From: Orrella sp037026685
Lineage (GTDB): Bacteria; Pseudomonadota; Gammaproteobacteria; Burkholderiales; Burkholderiaceae_B
Direction: 5' to 3'
Length of the DNA: 64,000 bases
Assembly: GCF_037026685.1 (NCBI RefSeq)
Contig: NZ_JBANET010000019.1
Coordinates: 1 to 64,000 of the forward strand
Shown here piece by piece: positions 34,840 to 43,510 of the stretch (within the stretch, counting starts at the first letter, position 1; every line of letters begins with the position of its first letter). A model generated the notes under the pieces. The model was not told the origin of the DNA. It worked only from the letters and a program-made list of their open reading frames with translations, and did not search any database. The position numbers and the translations under genes were made by a program.

Positions 34840-37370
34840 GCCTCTCTCAAAGTAACCAGCGGCGGGGCGCGCAGCACGCCGCGCAAGGCCAGCGAGCCGC
34901 CGGCCCAGGCCGCCAGGGCGCCGGCCCCGGCGCCGGCCAGCCAAGGCCAGCCATGCAGGGCCAGGGCGAAGTTGAACACATGGTGGGCCAGCGCGGCCGA
35001 CACCGCCGTGGCGCCGGCCGCCGCCAGCAGCCCGGCCAGCGCGCCCAGGCCCAGCAGCTCGAGCCGCTGGGCCTGCGCCAGCTGCGCGCGGGTGGCGCCC
35101 AGCGCACGCATCAGCGCGGCCTCGCGGGTGCGCTCGTCGCGGGTGGACGAGAGCGCCGCGGCCAGCACCAGGATACCCGCGGCCAGCGTGAACAGGAAGA
35201 GCCACTGCACGGCGGCCACCACCTGGTCGATGACGCCCTGCAGCTGCGCCAGGATGGCGCCCACGTCGAACACGGTGAGATTGGGATAGTCGCGCACCAG
35301 GGCCTGCATGGCCGGCGCCTGGTCGGCCGGCAGGTGAAAGGAGGTGATCCAGCTTTGCGGGGCCTGCGCCAGCGCGGCCGGGCTCATCAGCGCGAAGAAG
35401 TTCACGCGCATGGAGTCCCAGTCGACCTCGCGCAGGCTGGTGACCGTGACGGCGACCGTCTGCCCTGCCACGTCGAAGGACAAGGTATCGCCCAGCCCGA
35501 TGCCCAGCGTCTGGGCGATCCCGGTTTCCATCGATACCTCGGCGGCCTGCGGGTCGAGCTCGCGGCCGGCCACGATGGGGCTGTAGGACGGCACGCGATC
35601 GGCGTAGGACAGGTTGAACTCGCGGTCGACCATGCGCTTGGCGCGCGGTTCCTCGTAGCTATCGGGCGAGACGGCGCGCTCGTTGATGCTCAGCAGCCGC
35701 CCGCGGATCATGGGCGAGAGCTCCACCTGCGTGCCGGCCTGCGCCAGGCGCTGGCGCACGGCCTCGCGCTGCTCGGGCTGGATGTTGATGACGAAGCGGT
35801 TGGGCGCATCGGGCGGCAGGGTCTGGCGCCAGCCGGCGATCAGGTCGGTGCGGGTGATGGCCAGCAGCAGCAGCGCCATCAGGCCCAGCCCCAGGGCGCA
35901 GATCTGCGCGGCCGAGGCGCCCTTGCGCCGCGCCATGCCGGCCAGCGCGAAACGCAGCGCGGGTTGGCCGCGCAAGCCGCGCCGGGCCCAGTCGGCCGTC
36001 CGCAGCACCAGCCAGGCCACCAGCCCGAAGACCCCGAAGGCGGCCAGAAAGCCCCCGGCAACCACCGCGGCCAAGCGCACATCGCCCGCGAACCACAGCA
36101 CCAGGCCGGCAAAACCGGCCAGGCCCAGCACCCATCCCAGCCAGGCGCGCGGAGCCAGCACCGCCGATTCGCGCCGCAGGGCGCGGGCCGGCGGCACGCG
36201 GCACAGCTCGGCCACGGGCGGCAGCGCAAAGCCCAGCAGCAGCCAGCACCCCACCAGCAGGCCCTGCGCGGCGGGCTGCCAGCCCGGCGCGGGCAAGGCC
36301 GTGTCGATCATGCCGGCCAGCGCCGCCACCAGCACGGTATGCACGGCATAGCCCAACGCCGAGCCGGCCGCGGCCGCCAAGGCGGCCACGAAGAAGAACT
36401 CCAGCCCGAGCATGCGCATGAGCAGGCCTTGCCCGGCGCCCAGGCAGCGCATCACGGCCACGCCGTCGCGGTGCCGCAGGGTATAGCGGCGCGCCGCCAG
36501 CGCCACGGCCACCGCCGAGACCATCACGGCCAGCAGCGCCACCAGCGACAGGAAATGCTGGGCGCGGCCCAGCGTGCGGCCGACTTCGGGGCGGCCGGAT
36601 TCGAGCGTGGCCAGCCGCTGGCCGCGCTGCATGCGCGGGGCCAGCCACTGCTGGTAGGCCTGTACGGCGGACGCCTCGCCGGCCAGCAGCAAGGCGTGGC
36701 CGATGCGGCTGTATGGGCCGTCCAGCCCCGTGGCCGGCAGGTCCTCGGCGCGCATGAGCACCCGGGGTGCGACGTTGACGAACTGCATGCCGCGGTCGGG
36801 CTCGTAGCGGATCACCCCGGCGATGCGCAGGAAGGTATCGCCCACCGCAAGGTCCTGGCCCACGGCCATGCCCAGCATGCCCAGCAGCTGGGGATCTATC
36901 CAGACCGTGCCGGGCTCGGGCGCGCCCTGCACCGGACGGCCCGGATCGACGGCATCCGGGGCGATGCGCAGCTGGCCGCGCAGCGGGTAGTTGCCTTGGA
37001 CCACCTTGACCGCAGCCAGCTGCATGGACTGTTCGTTGCCCACCATGGAGGGGAACTGCCAGGTCCGGGTCGTTTCCAGGCCCAGGCGCTGCGCCTGCTG
37101 CAAGAGCTCGGGCGCGGGCGCGGCGTCGGCCTCCAGCACCAGGTCGCCGCCCAGCATCTGGGCGGCATCGCGCGCCAGGGCCTTGCCCACGCGGTCGGCC
37201 AGGAAGCTCACGCCGGTGACGGCGGCCACGGCCACCACCAGCGACAGGATCAGCAACGTCAGCTCGCCGGCGCGCAAGTCGCGCAAGGCGGCGCGCCAGG
37301 CCATGGCCAGGCTGGCCGGCAGGCGGGGGGCGGCAGGCGGGCCGGGGCGGAAATCTCGGGAGTCAGGCAT
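34836..37370 (-). CDS. YbbP-like FtsX-family ABC permease
   Basis: An 844-residue inner-membrane permease with about ten helices arranged as in the YbbP/MacB-FtsX family: one N-terminal helix (LTLLILSLVVAVAAVTGVSFLAD), a periplasmic domain, a central bundle, a second periplasmic domain and a C-terminal bundle. Relatives couple to a YbbA-type ATPase and are thought to extract lipids or signals from the membrane. No such ATPase gene is next to it. Start uncertain: ATG at 37370 has no visible ribosome site and a TTG at 37397 is possible. It diverges from the TRAP operon dctPQM. Confidence 0.83.
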   Translation of the reverse strand: MPDSRDFRPGPPAAPRLPASLAMAWRAALRDLRAGELTLLILSLVVAVAAVTGVSFLADRVGKALARDAAQMLGGDLVLEADAAPAPELLQQAQRLGLETTRTWQFPSMVGNEQSMQLAAVKVVQGNYPLRGQLRIAPDAVDPGRPVQGAPEPGTVWIDPQLLGMLGMAVGQDLAVGDTFLRIAGVIRYEPDRGMQFVNVAPRVLMRAEDLPATGLDGPYSRIGHALLLAGEASAVQAYQQWLAPRMQRGQRLATLESGRPEVGRTLGRAQHFLSLVALLAVMVSAVAVALAARRYTLRHRDGVAVMRCLGAGQGLLMRMLGLEFFFVAALAAAAGSALGYAVHTVLVAALAGMIDTALPAPGWQPAAQGLLVGCWLLLGFALPPVAELCRVPPARALRRESAVLAPRAWLGWVLGLAGFAGLVLWFAGDVRLAAVVAGGFLAAFGVFGLVAWLVLRTADWARRGLRGQPALRFALAGMARRKGASAAQICALGLGLMALLLLAITRTDLIAGWRQTLPPDAPNRFVINIQPEQREAVRQRLAQAGTQVELSPMIRGRLLSINERAVSPDSYEEPRAKRMVDREFNLSYADRVPSYSPIVAGRELDPQAAEVSMETGIAQTLGIGLGDTLSFDVAGQTVAVTVTSLREVDWDSMRVNFFALMSPAALAQAPQSWITSFHLPADQAPAMQALVRDYPNLTVFDVGAILAQLQGVIDQVVAAVQWLFLFTLAAGILVLAAALSSTRDERTREAALMRALGATRAQLAQAQRLELLGLGALAGLLAAAGATAVSAALAHHVFNFALALHGWPWLAGAGAGALAAWAGGSLALRGVLRAPPLVTLREA

Positions 37371-37501
37371 GTCGGTCGGCGGCTGCGGTCCAGGCAAGGG
37401 GCGCGCCCGTTATATCATTGCGGGCTGCCCCGGGGGGTAACAGGGTCTGACCCGGCTGCCGCCCACAGGTTTCCGAAAACACCACGAATCCGGAGAAGAC
37501 A

Positions 37502-38479
37502 ATGCGTAAGCGCTGGTTCGCCCCTCTGTTGACCGCCGCGGCGGTCGCTACCGCGGCGCTCGCCGCCCCGGCCGCCTCGGCCCAGACCTACAAGATGGCC
37601 TATGCGCTGTCGGCCAACTCGCACTACGGCGCCGGCGGCAATGCGTTTGCCCAATCGCTGGAGCAGGCCAGCCAGGGCAAGTACAAGGTAGAGCAATTTC
37701 CCAACAGCGCCCTGGGCGGCGAGCGCGAGGTGATCGAGGGCCTGCAGATCGGCACCATCGACCTGGCCATCGTCTCGACCGGCGCGACCCTCAATTTCGT
37801 GCCCGAGACCGGCGTGTTCGACATCCCGTTCCTGCTGCGCGACCTGGATCACGCCCGCAAGGTGCTGGACAGCCGGATCGGCCAGGACATGCTGGCCAAG
37901 TTCGACGGCCGCGGGCTGGTCGCGCTGGCCTGGGGCGAGCAGGGCTTTCGCCACCTGACCAACAACGTGCGCCCGGTGGCCACCCCGGCCGACGCCAAGG
38001 GCCTGAAGATCCGCACCACCGAGAATCCGGTGCACATCACCGCGTTCCGCCAGATCGGCATCCTGCCCACCCCCATGGCCTGGCCGGAAGTGGCCACGGC
38101 CTTGCAGCAAGGCACCATCGACGGCCAGGAAAACCCCCTGTCGGTCATCACCTCGGCCAAGCTCTCGCAGGTGCAGAAACACCTGTCGCTGTCGGCCCAC
38201 GTCTACGCGCCCGCGCTGGTGCTGGTGTCGGCCTCGGTCTACGAGCGCCTGTCCGATGCCGACAAGGCGGCCTTCCGGCAAGCCGGCGAGCAGGCGGCCC
38301 AGGCCATGCGCGCCTTCGTGGACGACATCGAGAAGACCGGCGTGGAACAGCTCAAGGCCGAAGGCATGCAGGTCACCGAAGTCGACCGCAAGGCCTTCCA
38401 GGAAGCGGTCGCGCCGGTGTATCCGCAATACTACAAGCGCTACGACCGCAAGCTGATCGAGGCCATCCAGGCAGAGTAG
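37502..38479 (+). CDS. TRAP transporter periplasmic substrate-binding protein (DctP family)
   Basis: A 325-residue DctP-type binding protein with a Sec signal peptide (RKRWFAPLLTAAAVATAAL, cleavage near ASAQ). Family hallmarks are YKMAYALSANSHYGAGG at the mature start, LKIRTTENPVHITAFRQIG with the conserved carboxylate-binding Arg, and PMAWPEVATALQQGTIDGQENPL. GGAGAAG precedes the ATG. First gene of a complete P-Q-M operon that imports an organic acid with sodium, ligand not predictable. Confidence 0.92.
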   Translation: MRKRWFAPLLTAAAVATAALAAPAASAQTYKMAYALSANSHYGAGGNAFAQSLEQASQGKYKVEQFPNSALGGEREVIEGLQIGTIDLAIVSTGATLNFVPETGVFDIPFLLRDLDHARKVLDSRIGQDMLAKFDGRGLVALAWGEQGFRHLTNNVRPVATPADAKGLKIRTTENPVHITAFRQIGILPTPMAWPEVATALQQGTIDGQENPLSVITSAKLSQVQKHLSLSAHVYAPALVLVSASVYERLSDADKAAFRQAGEQAAQAMRAFVDDIEKTGVEQLKAEGMQVTEVDRKAFQEAVAPVYPQYYKRYDRKLIEAIQAE

Positions 38480-38481
38480 CC

Positions 38482-38982
38482 ATGTCCGTCCTTCGCCTGC
38501 TGGACCGCGGCCTGTTCCGCGGCGTCTCCATCCTGGCCCAGCTGCTGCTGGTGGCCGCCGTGGCCGCCGGCTTTTTCCAGGTGCTGGCGCGCTTCGTCCT
38601 GCAATCGCCCGCCGACTGGACCGAGGTGCTGACCCGGGCGCTGCTGATCTGGACGGTGATGCTGGGCATCTCGCTGGCCCTGCGCGAAGGGGCGATGATC
38701 GCCGTGGACGTGCTGCGCAGCGTGCTGCGCGCGCGGGGCCAGCGCGTGCTCGAACTGCTGGTCGCGCTGGTGTGCGCGGGCTTTCTGGGCTTTCTGGCCT
38801 GGATCGGCGGGCAGATGACCTGGCGCGTGCGCTTTCAGAACGTGCCCAGCCTGGACATCCCCATCTCCTGGATCTACGTGGCCATCCCCATCGGCGCCGC
38901 GCTGGGCGCGATCGCGGTGCTGGCCCGCTGGCTGGCCGGCCCGGACCAGCCGGCGCCGGTGCGCAACGACGCCCAGGGCTAG
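38482..38982 (+). CDS. TRAP transporter small permease (DctQ family)
   Basis: A 166-residue protein with four predicted helices, the size and topology of a TRAP small membrane subunit. The signature region WTEVLTRALLIWTVMLGISLALREGAMI in the second helix pair is typical. It starts three bases after the dctP stop and precedes the large permease by 14 bp, so the three genes form one operon. Confidence 0.9.
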   Translation: MSVLRLLDRGLFRGVSILAQLLLVAAVAAGFFQVLARFVLQSPADWTEVLTRALLIWTVMLGISLALREGAMIAVDVLRSVLRARGQRVLELLVALVCAGFLGFLAWIGGQMTWRVRFQNVPSLDIPISWIYVAIPIGAALGAIAVLARWLAGPDQPAPVRNDAQG

Positions 38983-38996
38983 CCAAGGAGCGCAGC

Positions 38997-40271
38997 ATGT
39001 CCCAATTGATGATCGTCACCATGCTGGTGTTCTTCGGCCTGACGGTGCCGGTGGCCATCTCCATCGGCATCGCCAGCATGGCCGGCGTGGCCGCGGGCAA
39101 CCTGACCTGGCTGGTGGTGGCGCAGCAGCTGTTTGCCGCCATGGACAAGTATCCGCTGGTGGCGGTGCCCTTCTTCATCCTGGCGGGCAACCTGATGGAA
39201 GCGGGCGGCATCTCCGAGCGCATGGTCGAGTTCGCCAAGAGCCTGGTCGGCGGCATGCAGGGCGCACTGGCCTGCAGCTGCGTGCTGACCTGCATGATCT
39301 TCGCCGCGGTGGCCGGCTCCAGCGTGGCGACCACCTTCGCAGTGGGCGCCATCCTGATCCCGGCCATGGTGCGGCACGGCTATCCGGCGCCCTTCGCCGC
39401 ATCGCTGCAGGCCTCGGCCGCCGAACTGGGCGTGATCATCCCGCCGTCCATTCCGATGATCCTGTATGCGGTCTCGACCGACACCTCCACCGGCGAGCTG
39501 TTCATCGCGGGCGTGGTGCCGGGCCTGCTCATCTGCGGCGCGCTGATGCTGTACGTATGGCTGTACGCCAGGCGCAACGGCCTGGGCCTGCAGGACGGCC
39601 AGGACCGGCTGGCGCTGTGGCCCGCCTTCAAGCGCGCCTGGCTGGCGCTGATGATGCCGGTGATCATCCTGGGCGGCATCTACGGCGGCGTCTTCACGCC
39701 CACCGAAGCCTCGGTGGTGGCGGTGGTCTACGCCGCCGTCATCGGCGTCTTCGTGTACCGGCGCATCCGGCTGGCCTCGCTGTCCAGGGTGCTGCACCGC
39801 TCGGTGCTCTCGACCGCCGTCATCATGTTCATCATCGCCAACGCCGGCGTGTTCAGCTTCCTGCTGAACCGCGCGGGCGTGCCGGCGGCGCTGGGCAACT
39901 GGCTGGCCACCGTTTTCACCGAAAAGTACACGTTCCTGCTGGCCATGAACCTGGCGCTGTTCCTGATCGGCATGTTCATCGAGACCTCGGCCTCGATCGT
40001 GGTGCTGGCCCCGCTGCTGCTGCCGGTGGCCATGCAGTTCGGCCTGGATCCGGTGCACTTCGGCATGATCATGATCGTGAACCTGGCGCTGGGCATGATC
40101 ACCCCGCCCTTCGGCGTGAACCTGTTTGCGGCCTGCGCCATCGCCAAGGTGCCGCTGGAGCGGCTGGTGCGCCCGCTATTGCCCTTTGTCGGCGTGATCG
40201 TCGCCTGCCTGATGCTGATCACCTACCTGCCCGGGCTTTCGCTCTGGCTGCGCGACCTCGTCTATCGCTAA
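38997..40271 (+). CDS. TRAP transporter large permease (DctM family)
   Basis: A 424-residue polytopic membrane protein with about twelve helices, the channel subunit of the TRAP transporter. AGVAAGNLTWLVVAQQLFAAMDKYPLVAVPFFILAG (seen in pieces), FAAVAGSSVATTFAVG, LGVIIPPSIPMILYA and GMITPPFGVNLFAAC are family motifs. AAGGAG lies six bases before the ATG at 38997. A small hypothetical frame lies antisense across its last 96 bases. Confidence 0.93.
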   Translation: MSQLMIVTMLVFFGLTVPVAISIGIASMAGVAAGNLTWLVVAQQLFAAMDKYPLVAVPFFILAGNLMEAGGISERMVEFAKSLVGGMQGALACSCVLTCMIFAAVAGSSVATTFAVGAILIPAMVRHGYPAPFAASLQASAAELGVIIPPSIPMILYAVSTDTSTGELFIAGVVPGLLICGALMLYVWLYARRNGLGLQDGQDRLALWPAFKRAWLALMMPVIILGGIYGGVFTPTEASVVAVVYAAVIGVFVYRRIRLASLSRVLHRSVLSTAVIMFIIANAGVFSFLLNRAGVPAALGNWLATVFTEKYTFLLAMNLALFLIGMFIETSASIVVLAPLLLPVAMQFGLDPVHFGMIMIVNLALGMITPPFGVNLFAACAIAKVPLERLVRPLLPFVGVIVACLMLITYLPGLSLWLRDLVYR

Positions 40272-40385
40272 GGCCTGCGCCTGCCACGCCTGGACAAGCG
40301 GCGTGGCGTAGACGGCGCCGGCGGACAAGCCCAGGCACAGGGCCGAAGTGCTGAGGAAGGCGGCGATACGCTCGGGCGTGGTCAT
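40176..40385 (-). CDS. Small hypothetical protein antisense to the dctM 3' end
   Basis: A possible 69-codon gene. The ATG at 40385 has AGGAG seven bases upstream, and the first 35 codons encode a basic-hydrophobic segment (AAFLSTSALCLGLSAGAVYA) that looks like a membrane anchor or signal sequence. The second half (from about residue 47) runs antisense through the dctM 3' end and is charged low-information sequence, so the gene may be a truncated remnant or spurious. The stretch to the TauE gene (40386-40571) shows nothing else recognisable. Confidence 0.4.
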   Translation of the reverse strand: MTTPERIAAFLSTSALCLGLSAGAVYATPLVQAWQAQALAIDEVAQPERKPGQVGDQHQAGDDHADKGQ

Positions 40386-40571
40386 GAAGGAACTCCTGTA
40401 CGGCTGGAAGGACTGGGCCGCCGGCCGCGGGGCCGGGGCAGGAAGGCGGCGCGGCATGCATGCCGCGCCCCTGCCTACAGGCAGTCCGGACCTGCAAAAG
40501 GTTCCTGCGCCGCGGCCGGCTATTGCGTAACCGAACGCGTCGGCACGCCCCGTGCGGCCGGGCCCGCCGCC

Positions 40572-41345
40572 CTAGCTTTCCACGAACAGCAATACCACTG
40601 TCACCGCCAGCATGGCCGCAAACGCCCCGCGCAAGGCGCGTTCGGGCAGGCCATAGGCGATCCGCACGCCCACGGGCACCAAGGCCAGGCTGCCGGCCGC
40701 CAGCGACAGGCCCACGACCCAGTCGGTCTGGCCGCCCAGGGCATAGGCGAGCAGGGCCACGCAGGAGCCCGGGATGATCATGGCCAGCGCCAAGGCCTGG
40801 GCGGCCGTCTGGCTCAGGCGAAACACCGCCGTCATGATGGGCACGGCCAATACCGCCCCGCCCACGCCGAAAAATCCGCCCAGCAGGCCCGCCAGCGCCC
40901 CGATGCCGCCGGCCTGCGCGCGGCCGATGCCGCCGCGCGGGGGCGGCTGGGCGCCGGCCCGCGGGCGGGGCCGGGACCAGGTCTGCCACACGTAGAACAC
41001 CGCGATGCCCAGCAGGAACAGCGCGAAGCCGCGGCGCAGCACGGCCGGATCCAGCCCCAGGGCCAGGTGCGCGCCGAACCAGGTGCACACCACCGCGCCC
41101 AGCGCGCCGCAGGCGGCCACGCGCAGGTCGATGCGCGCATGCTGGTTGTATTTGCGCACCGCCATCAGGATGGTCGGCAGCACCATGACCAGCGCCGTGC
41201 CCTGCGCCATCTGCTGGTCCATGCCCAGCACCAGCCCCAGCGCGGGAATGGCGATCAGCCCTCCGCCTATGCCCAGGATGCCGCCCAGCAATCCGATGGC
41301 CGCGCCGCTCAACAGGCAGGCGGCGACAAGCAGGACCAGGCTCAT
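40572..41345 (-). CDS. TauE/SafE family membrane transporter
   Basis: A 257-residue protein with eight predicted helices in two homologous halves, each opening with a glycine-rich motif: GLLGGILGIGGGLIAIPAL near the N-terminus and GLLGGFFGVGGAVLAVPIM after the centre. The family exports or imports sulfonates, sulfite or related small anions, and the substrate here is unknown. The frame stays open upstream into radA sequence, but the ATG at 41345 matches the family. It lies 31 bp downstream of radA in the same direction. Confidence 0.87.
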   Translation of the reverse strand: MSLVLLVAACLLSGAAIGLLGGILGIGGGLIAIPALGLVLGMDQQMAQGTALVMVLPTILMAVRKYNQHARIDLRVAACGALGAVVCTWFGAHLALGLDPAVLRRGFALFLLGIAVFYVWQTWSRPRPRAGAQPPPRGGIGRAQAGGIGALAGLLGGFFGVGGAVLAVPIMTAVFRLSQTAAQALALAMIIPGSCVALLAYALGGQTDWVVGLSLAAGSLALVPVGVRIAYGLPERALRGAFAAMLAVTVVLLFVES

Positions 41346-41376
41346 CGCAAGACCTGCCAGGCCGGGATGGCGCGCA

Positions 41377-42729
41377 TCAACGCAGTTTCTCCAACGCGTC
41401 CTCGAGCCGGTCGACCGCCCAGATCTCCAGCCCCTCGATGGCCTGGCGCGGGGCGTTGGCCTTGGGGATGATGGCCGTGCCGAAGCCCAGCTTGGCCGCT
41501 TCGCGCAGGCGCTCCTGGCCGCGCGGCGCGGGCCGGATCTCGCCGGCCAGCCCCACTTCGCCGAAGGCGACCAGCCCGCGCGGCAAGGGCCGGTCGCGCA
41601 GCGAGGACATGATGGCCAGCAGCACCGGCAAATCGGCCGCCGGCTCGCCGATGCGCACGCCGCCGACCGCGTTGACGAACACGTCCTGGTCGAAGGTGGA
41701 TACGCCGGCATGCCGGTGCAGCACCGCCAGCAGCATGGCCAGGCGGTTGCCCTCCAGGCCCACGGTCAGGCGGCGGGGATTGGGCACGTGCGCGGTATCG
41801 ACCAAGGCCTGGATCTCGACCAGCAGCGGCCGCGTGCCCTCCTGCGTGGCCATCACGCAGGAGCCGGCCACCTGCTCGCTGTGCTGCGAGAGAAACAGCG
41901 CGGAGGGATTGGCCACGCCCCGCAGCCCGCGGTCGGTCATGGCGAACACGCCCAGTTCGTTGACCGCGCCATAACGGTTCTTGAAGGCGCGCACCAGCCG
42001 GAACGAGGAGTGCGTATCGCCTTCGAAGTACAGCACCGTGTCGACGATGTGCTCGAGCACGCGCGGGCCGGCCAGCGCGCCGTCCTTGGTGACGTGGCCG
42101 ATCATGACGATGGGCACGCCCGTCTGCTTGGCCAGGCGCGTGAGCTGGGCGGCGCATTCGCGCACCTGCGAGACCGAGCCCGGCGCGGCCGTCAGCTCGC
42201 TGGAATAGACGGTCTGGATGGAATCGACCACGGCCACGGCCGGCTGCTGTTCGGCCAGCGCGGCCTGGATGGCCTCCAGGCGGATTTCGGCCAGCAGGTC
42301 CACGCCTTCGCCCGCCACGCCCAGGCGGCGGGCGCGCAAGGCGACCTGCTCGGCCGACTCTTCGCCGGTAACGTAGAGCACCCGCGCGCGGGCCGACATG
42401 CTGGCCAGCGCCTGCAGCAGCAAGGTGGATTTGCCGATGCCCGGATCGCCGCCGATCAGCACCACGCCGCCGGCCACCAGCCCGCCGCCCAGCACGCGGT
42501 CGAACTCGTCCAGCCCGGTGGGCAGGCGCGGCAGCTCCCTGGCCTCGATCTCGGCCAGGCTGCGCACCGGCGTGGACGCAGCCAGCGGCGCATAGCGATG
42601 CGCGCCGGCCGGCGCCTGCACGGTTTCACTGAGGGAATTCCAGGCCCCGCAATGGGGACACTTGCCTTGCCACTTGGGCGTGGCGCCGCCGCACTCGGCG
42701 CAGACATACTGCGTTTTGGTCTTGACCAT
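41377..42729 (-). CDS. radA: DNA repair protein RadA (Sms)
   Basis: A 450-residue RadA ATPase that promotes branch migration in recombination. An N-terminal zinc finger (YVCAECGGATPKWQGKCPHC), Walker A GGDPGIGKSTLLLQ, Walker B AVAVVDSIQT, the RadA-specific KNRYG (family consensus KNRFG) and a Lon-protease-like C-terminal domain (GVRIGEPAADLPVLLAIMSS) follow in order. ATG at 42729 is used, and 42741 gives four more residues. No ribosome site is evident for either. It is followed by tauE and preceded by the SDR gene. Confidence 0.95.
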   Translation of the reverse strand: MVKTKTQYVCAECGGATPKWQGKCPHCGAWNSLSETVQAPAGAHRYAPLAASTPVRSLAEIEARELPRLPTGLDEFDRVLGGGLVAGGVVLIGGDPGIGKSTLLLQALASMSARARVLYVTGEESAEQVALRARRLGVAGEGVDLLAEIRLEAIQAALAEQQPAVAVVDSIQTVYSSELTAAPGSVSQVRECAAQLTRLAKQTGVPIVMIGHVTKDGALAGPRVLEHIVDTVLYFEGDTHSSFRLVRAFKNRYGAVNELGVFAMTDRGLRGVANPSALFLSQHSEQVAGSCVMATQEGTRPLLVEIQALVDTAHVPNPRRLTVGLEGNRLAMLLAVLHRHAGVSTFDQDVFVNAVGGVRIGEPAADLPVLLAIMSSLRDRPLPRGLVAFGEVGLAGEIRPAPRGQERLREAAKLGFGTAIIPKANAPRQAIEGLEIWAVDRLEDALEKLR

Positions 42730-42764
42730 GATTGCCGCCATTGTACGGCGCGGCAGCCGCCGGG

Positions 42765-43484
42765 CTAGAAAGGACTGCCCAGCGCGCTGCCGCCATCGAT
42801 GCCGATGATCTGGCCGGTGATGAAGCCCGCCTGCTCGCCCAGCAGGAAAACGATCAGCGCGGCCACTTCGTCGGCCGTGCCCAGCCGGTTCATGGGCACC
42901 GCGCCCAGGGCCTGCCTTTCGGCCTCGCTGCCCACCGGATGGGCTTGCCGGAACAGCTCGGTCTCGACCGGCCCGGGCGCCACCGCGTTGACGGTGATGC
43001 CGTACTCGGCCAGCTCCAGCGCCCAGGTGCGGGTGCAGCTGGCCAGCGCGCTCTTGGCGGCCGCGTAGCTGGTGCGCTCGGCCGCGCCCCACATGGCGCG
43101 GCTGCACAGGTTGACGATGCGCCCGGCGCGGCGCACCTTCATGGATTCGACGAAGGCCTGGGTGACCTGCACGGCGGTGCGCACGTTCAGGTCGTAGACG
43201 TTGTAAAGCGTAGCCAGGTCGATCTGGCCCAGGGGCTGCGGCCCGTCCAGGCCGACGTTGTTGACGATGCCGTCCACGGGAAAGCGATCGCGGATCGCGC
43301 GCAGCACGTCCTCGGTGCGGCCCGCGTCGGCCAGGTCGCAGCCGTACAGGTAGCCGGGAAAGTCGACGTCGTCGGTCTCGCGCGCGATGCCCACGACATG
43401 GCAGCCCAGGTCGGCCAGCCGGCGCGAGATGGCCCAGCCTATGCCCTTGGTTGCGCCGGTCACCAGTATGCACATGTCTTTCAT
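42765..43484 (-). CDS. Short-chain dehydrogenase/reductase
   Basis: A 239-residue classical SDR. The NAD(P)-binding TGATKGIG is at residues 9-16, NNVG at the NAG position, the catalytic Ser in NLCSRA and YAAAK for Tyr-x-x-x-Lys. The C-terminal GPVETELFRQAHP and IDGGSALGSPF complete the fold. AAGGAA lies upstream of the ATG at 43484. The substrate is unknown. It sits between alr and radA in the same direction. Confidence 0.9.
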   Translation of the reverse strand: MKDMCILVTGATKGIGWAISRRLADLGCHVVGIARETDDVDFPGYLYGCDLADAGRTEDVLRAIRDRFPVDGIVNNVGLDGPQPLGQIDLATLYNVYDLNVRTAVQVTQAFVESMKVRRAGRIVNLCSRAMWGAAERTSYAAAKSALASCTRTWALELAEYGITVNAVAPGPVETELFRQAHPVGSEAERQALGAVPMNRLGTADEVAALIVFLLGEQAGFITGQIIGIDGGSALGSPF

Positions 43485-43510
43485 GGCGGGACTTTCCTTG
43501 CGAGGAGGCG

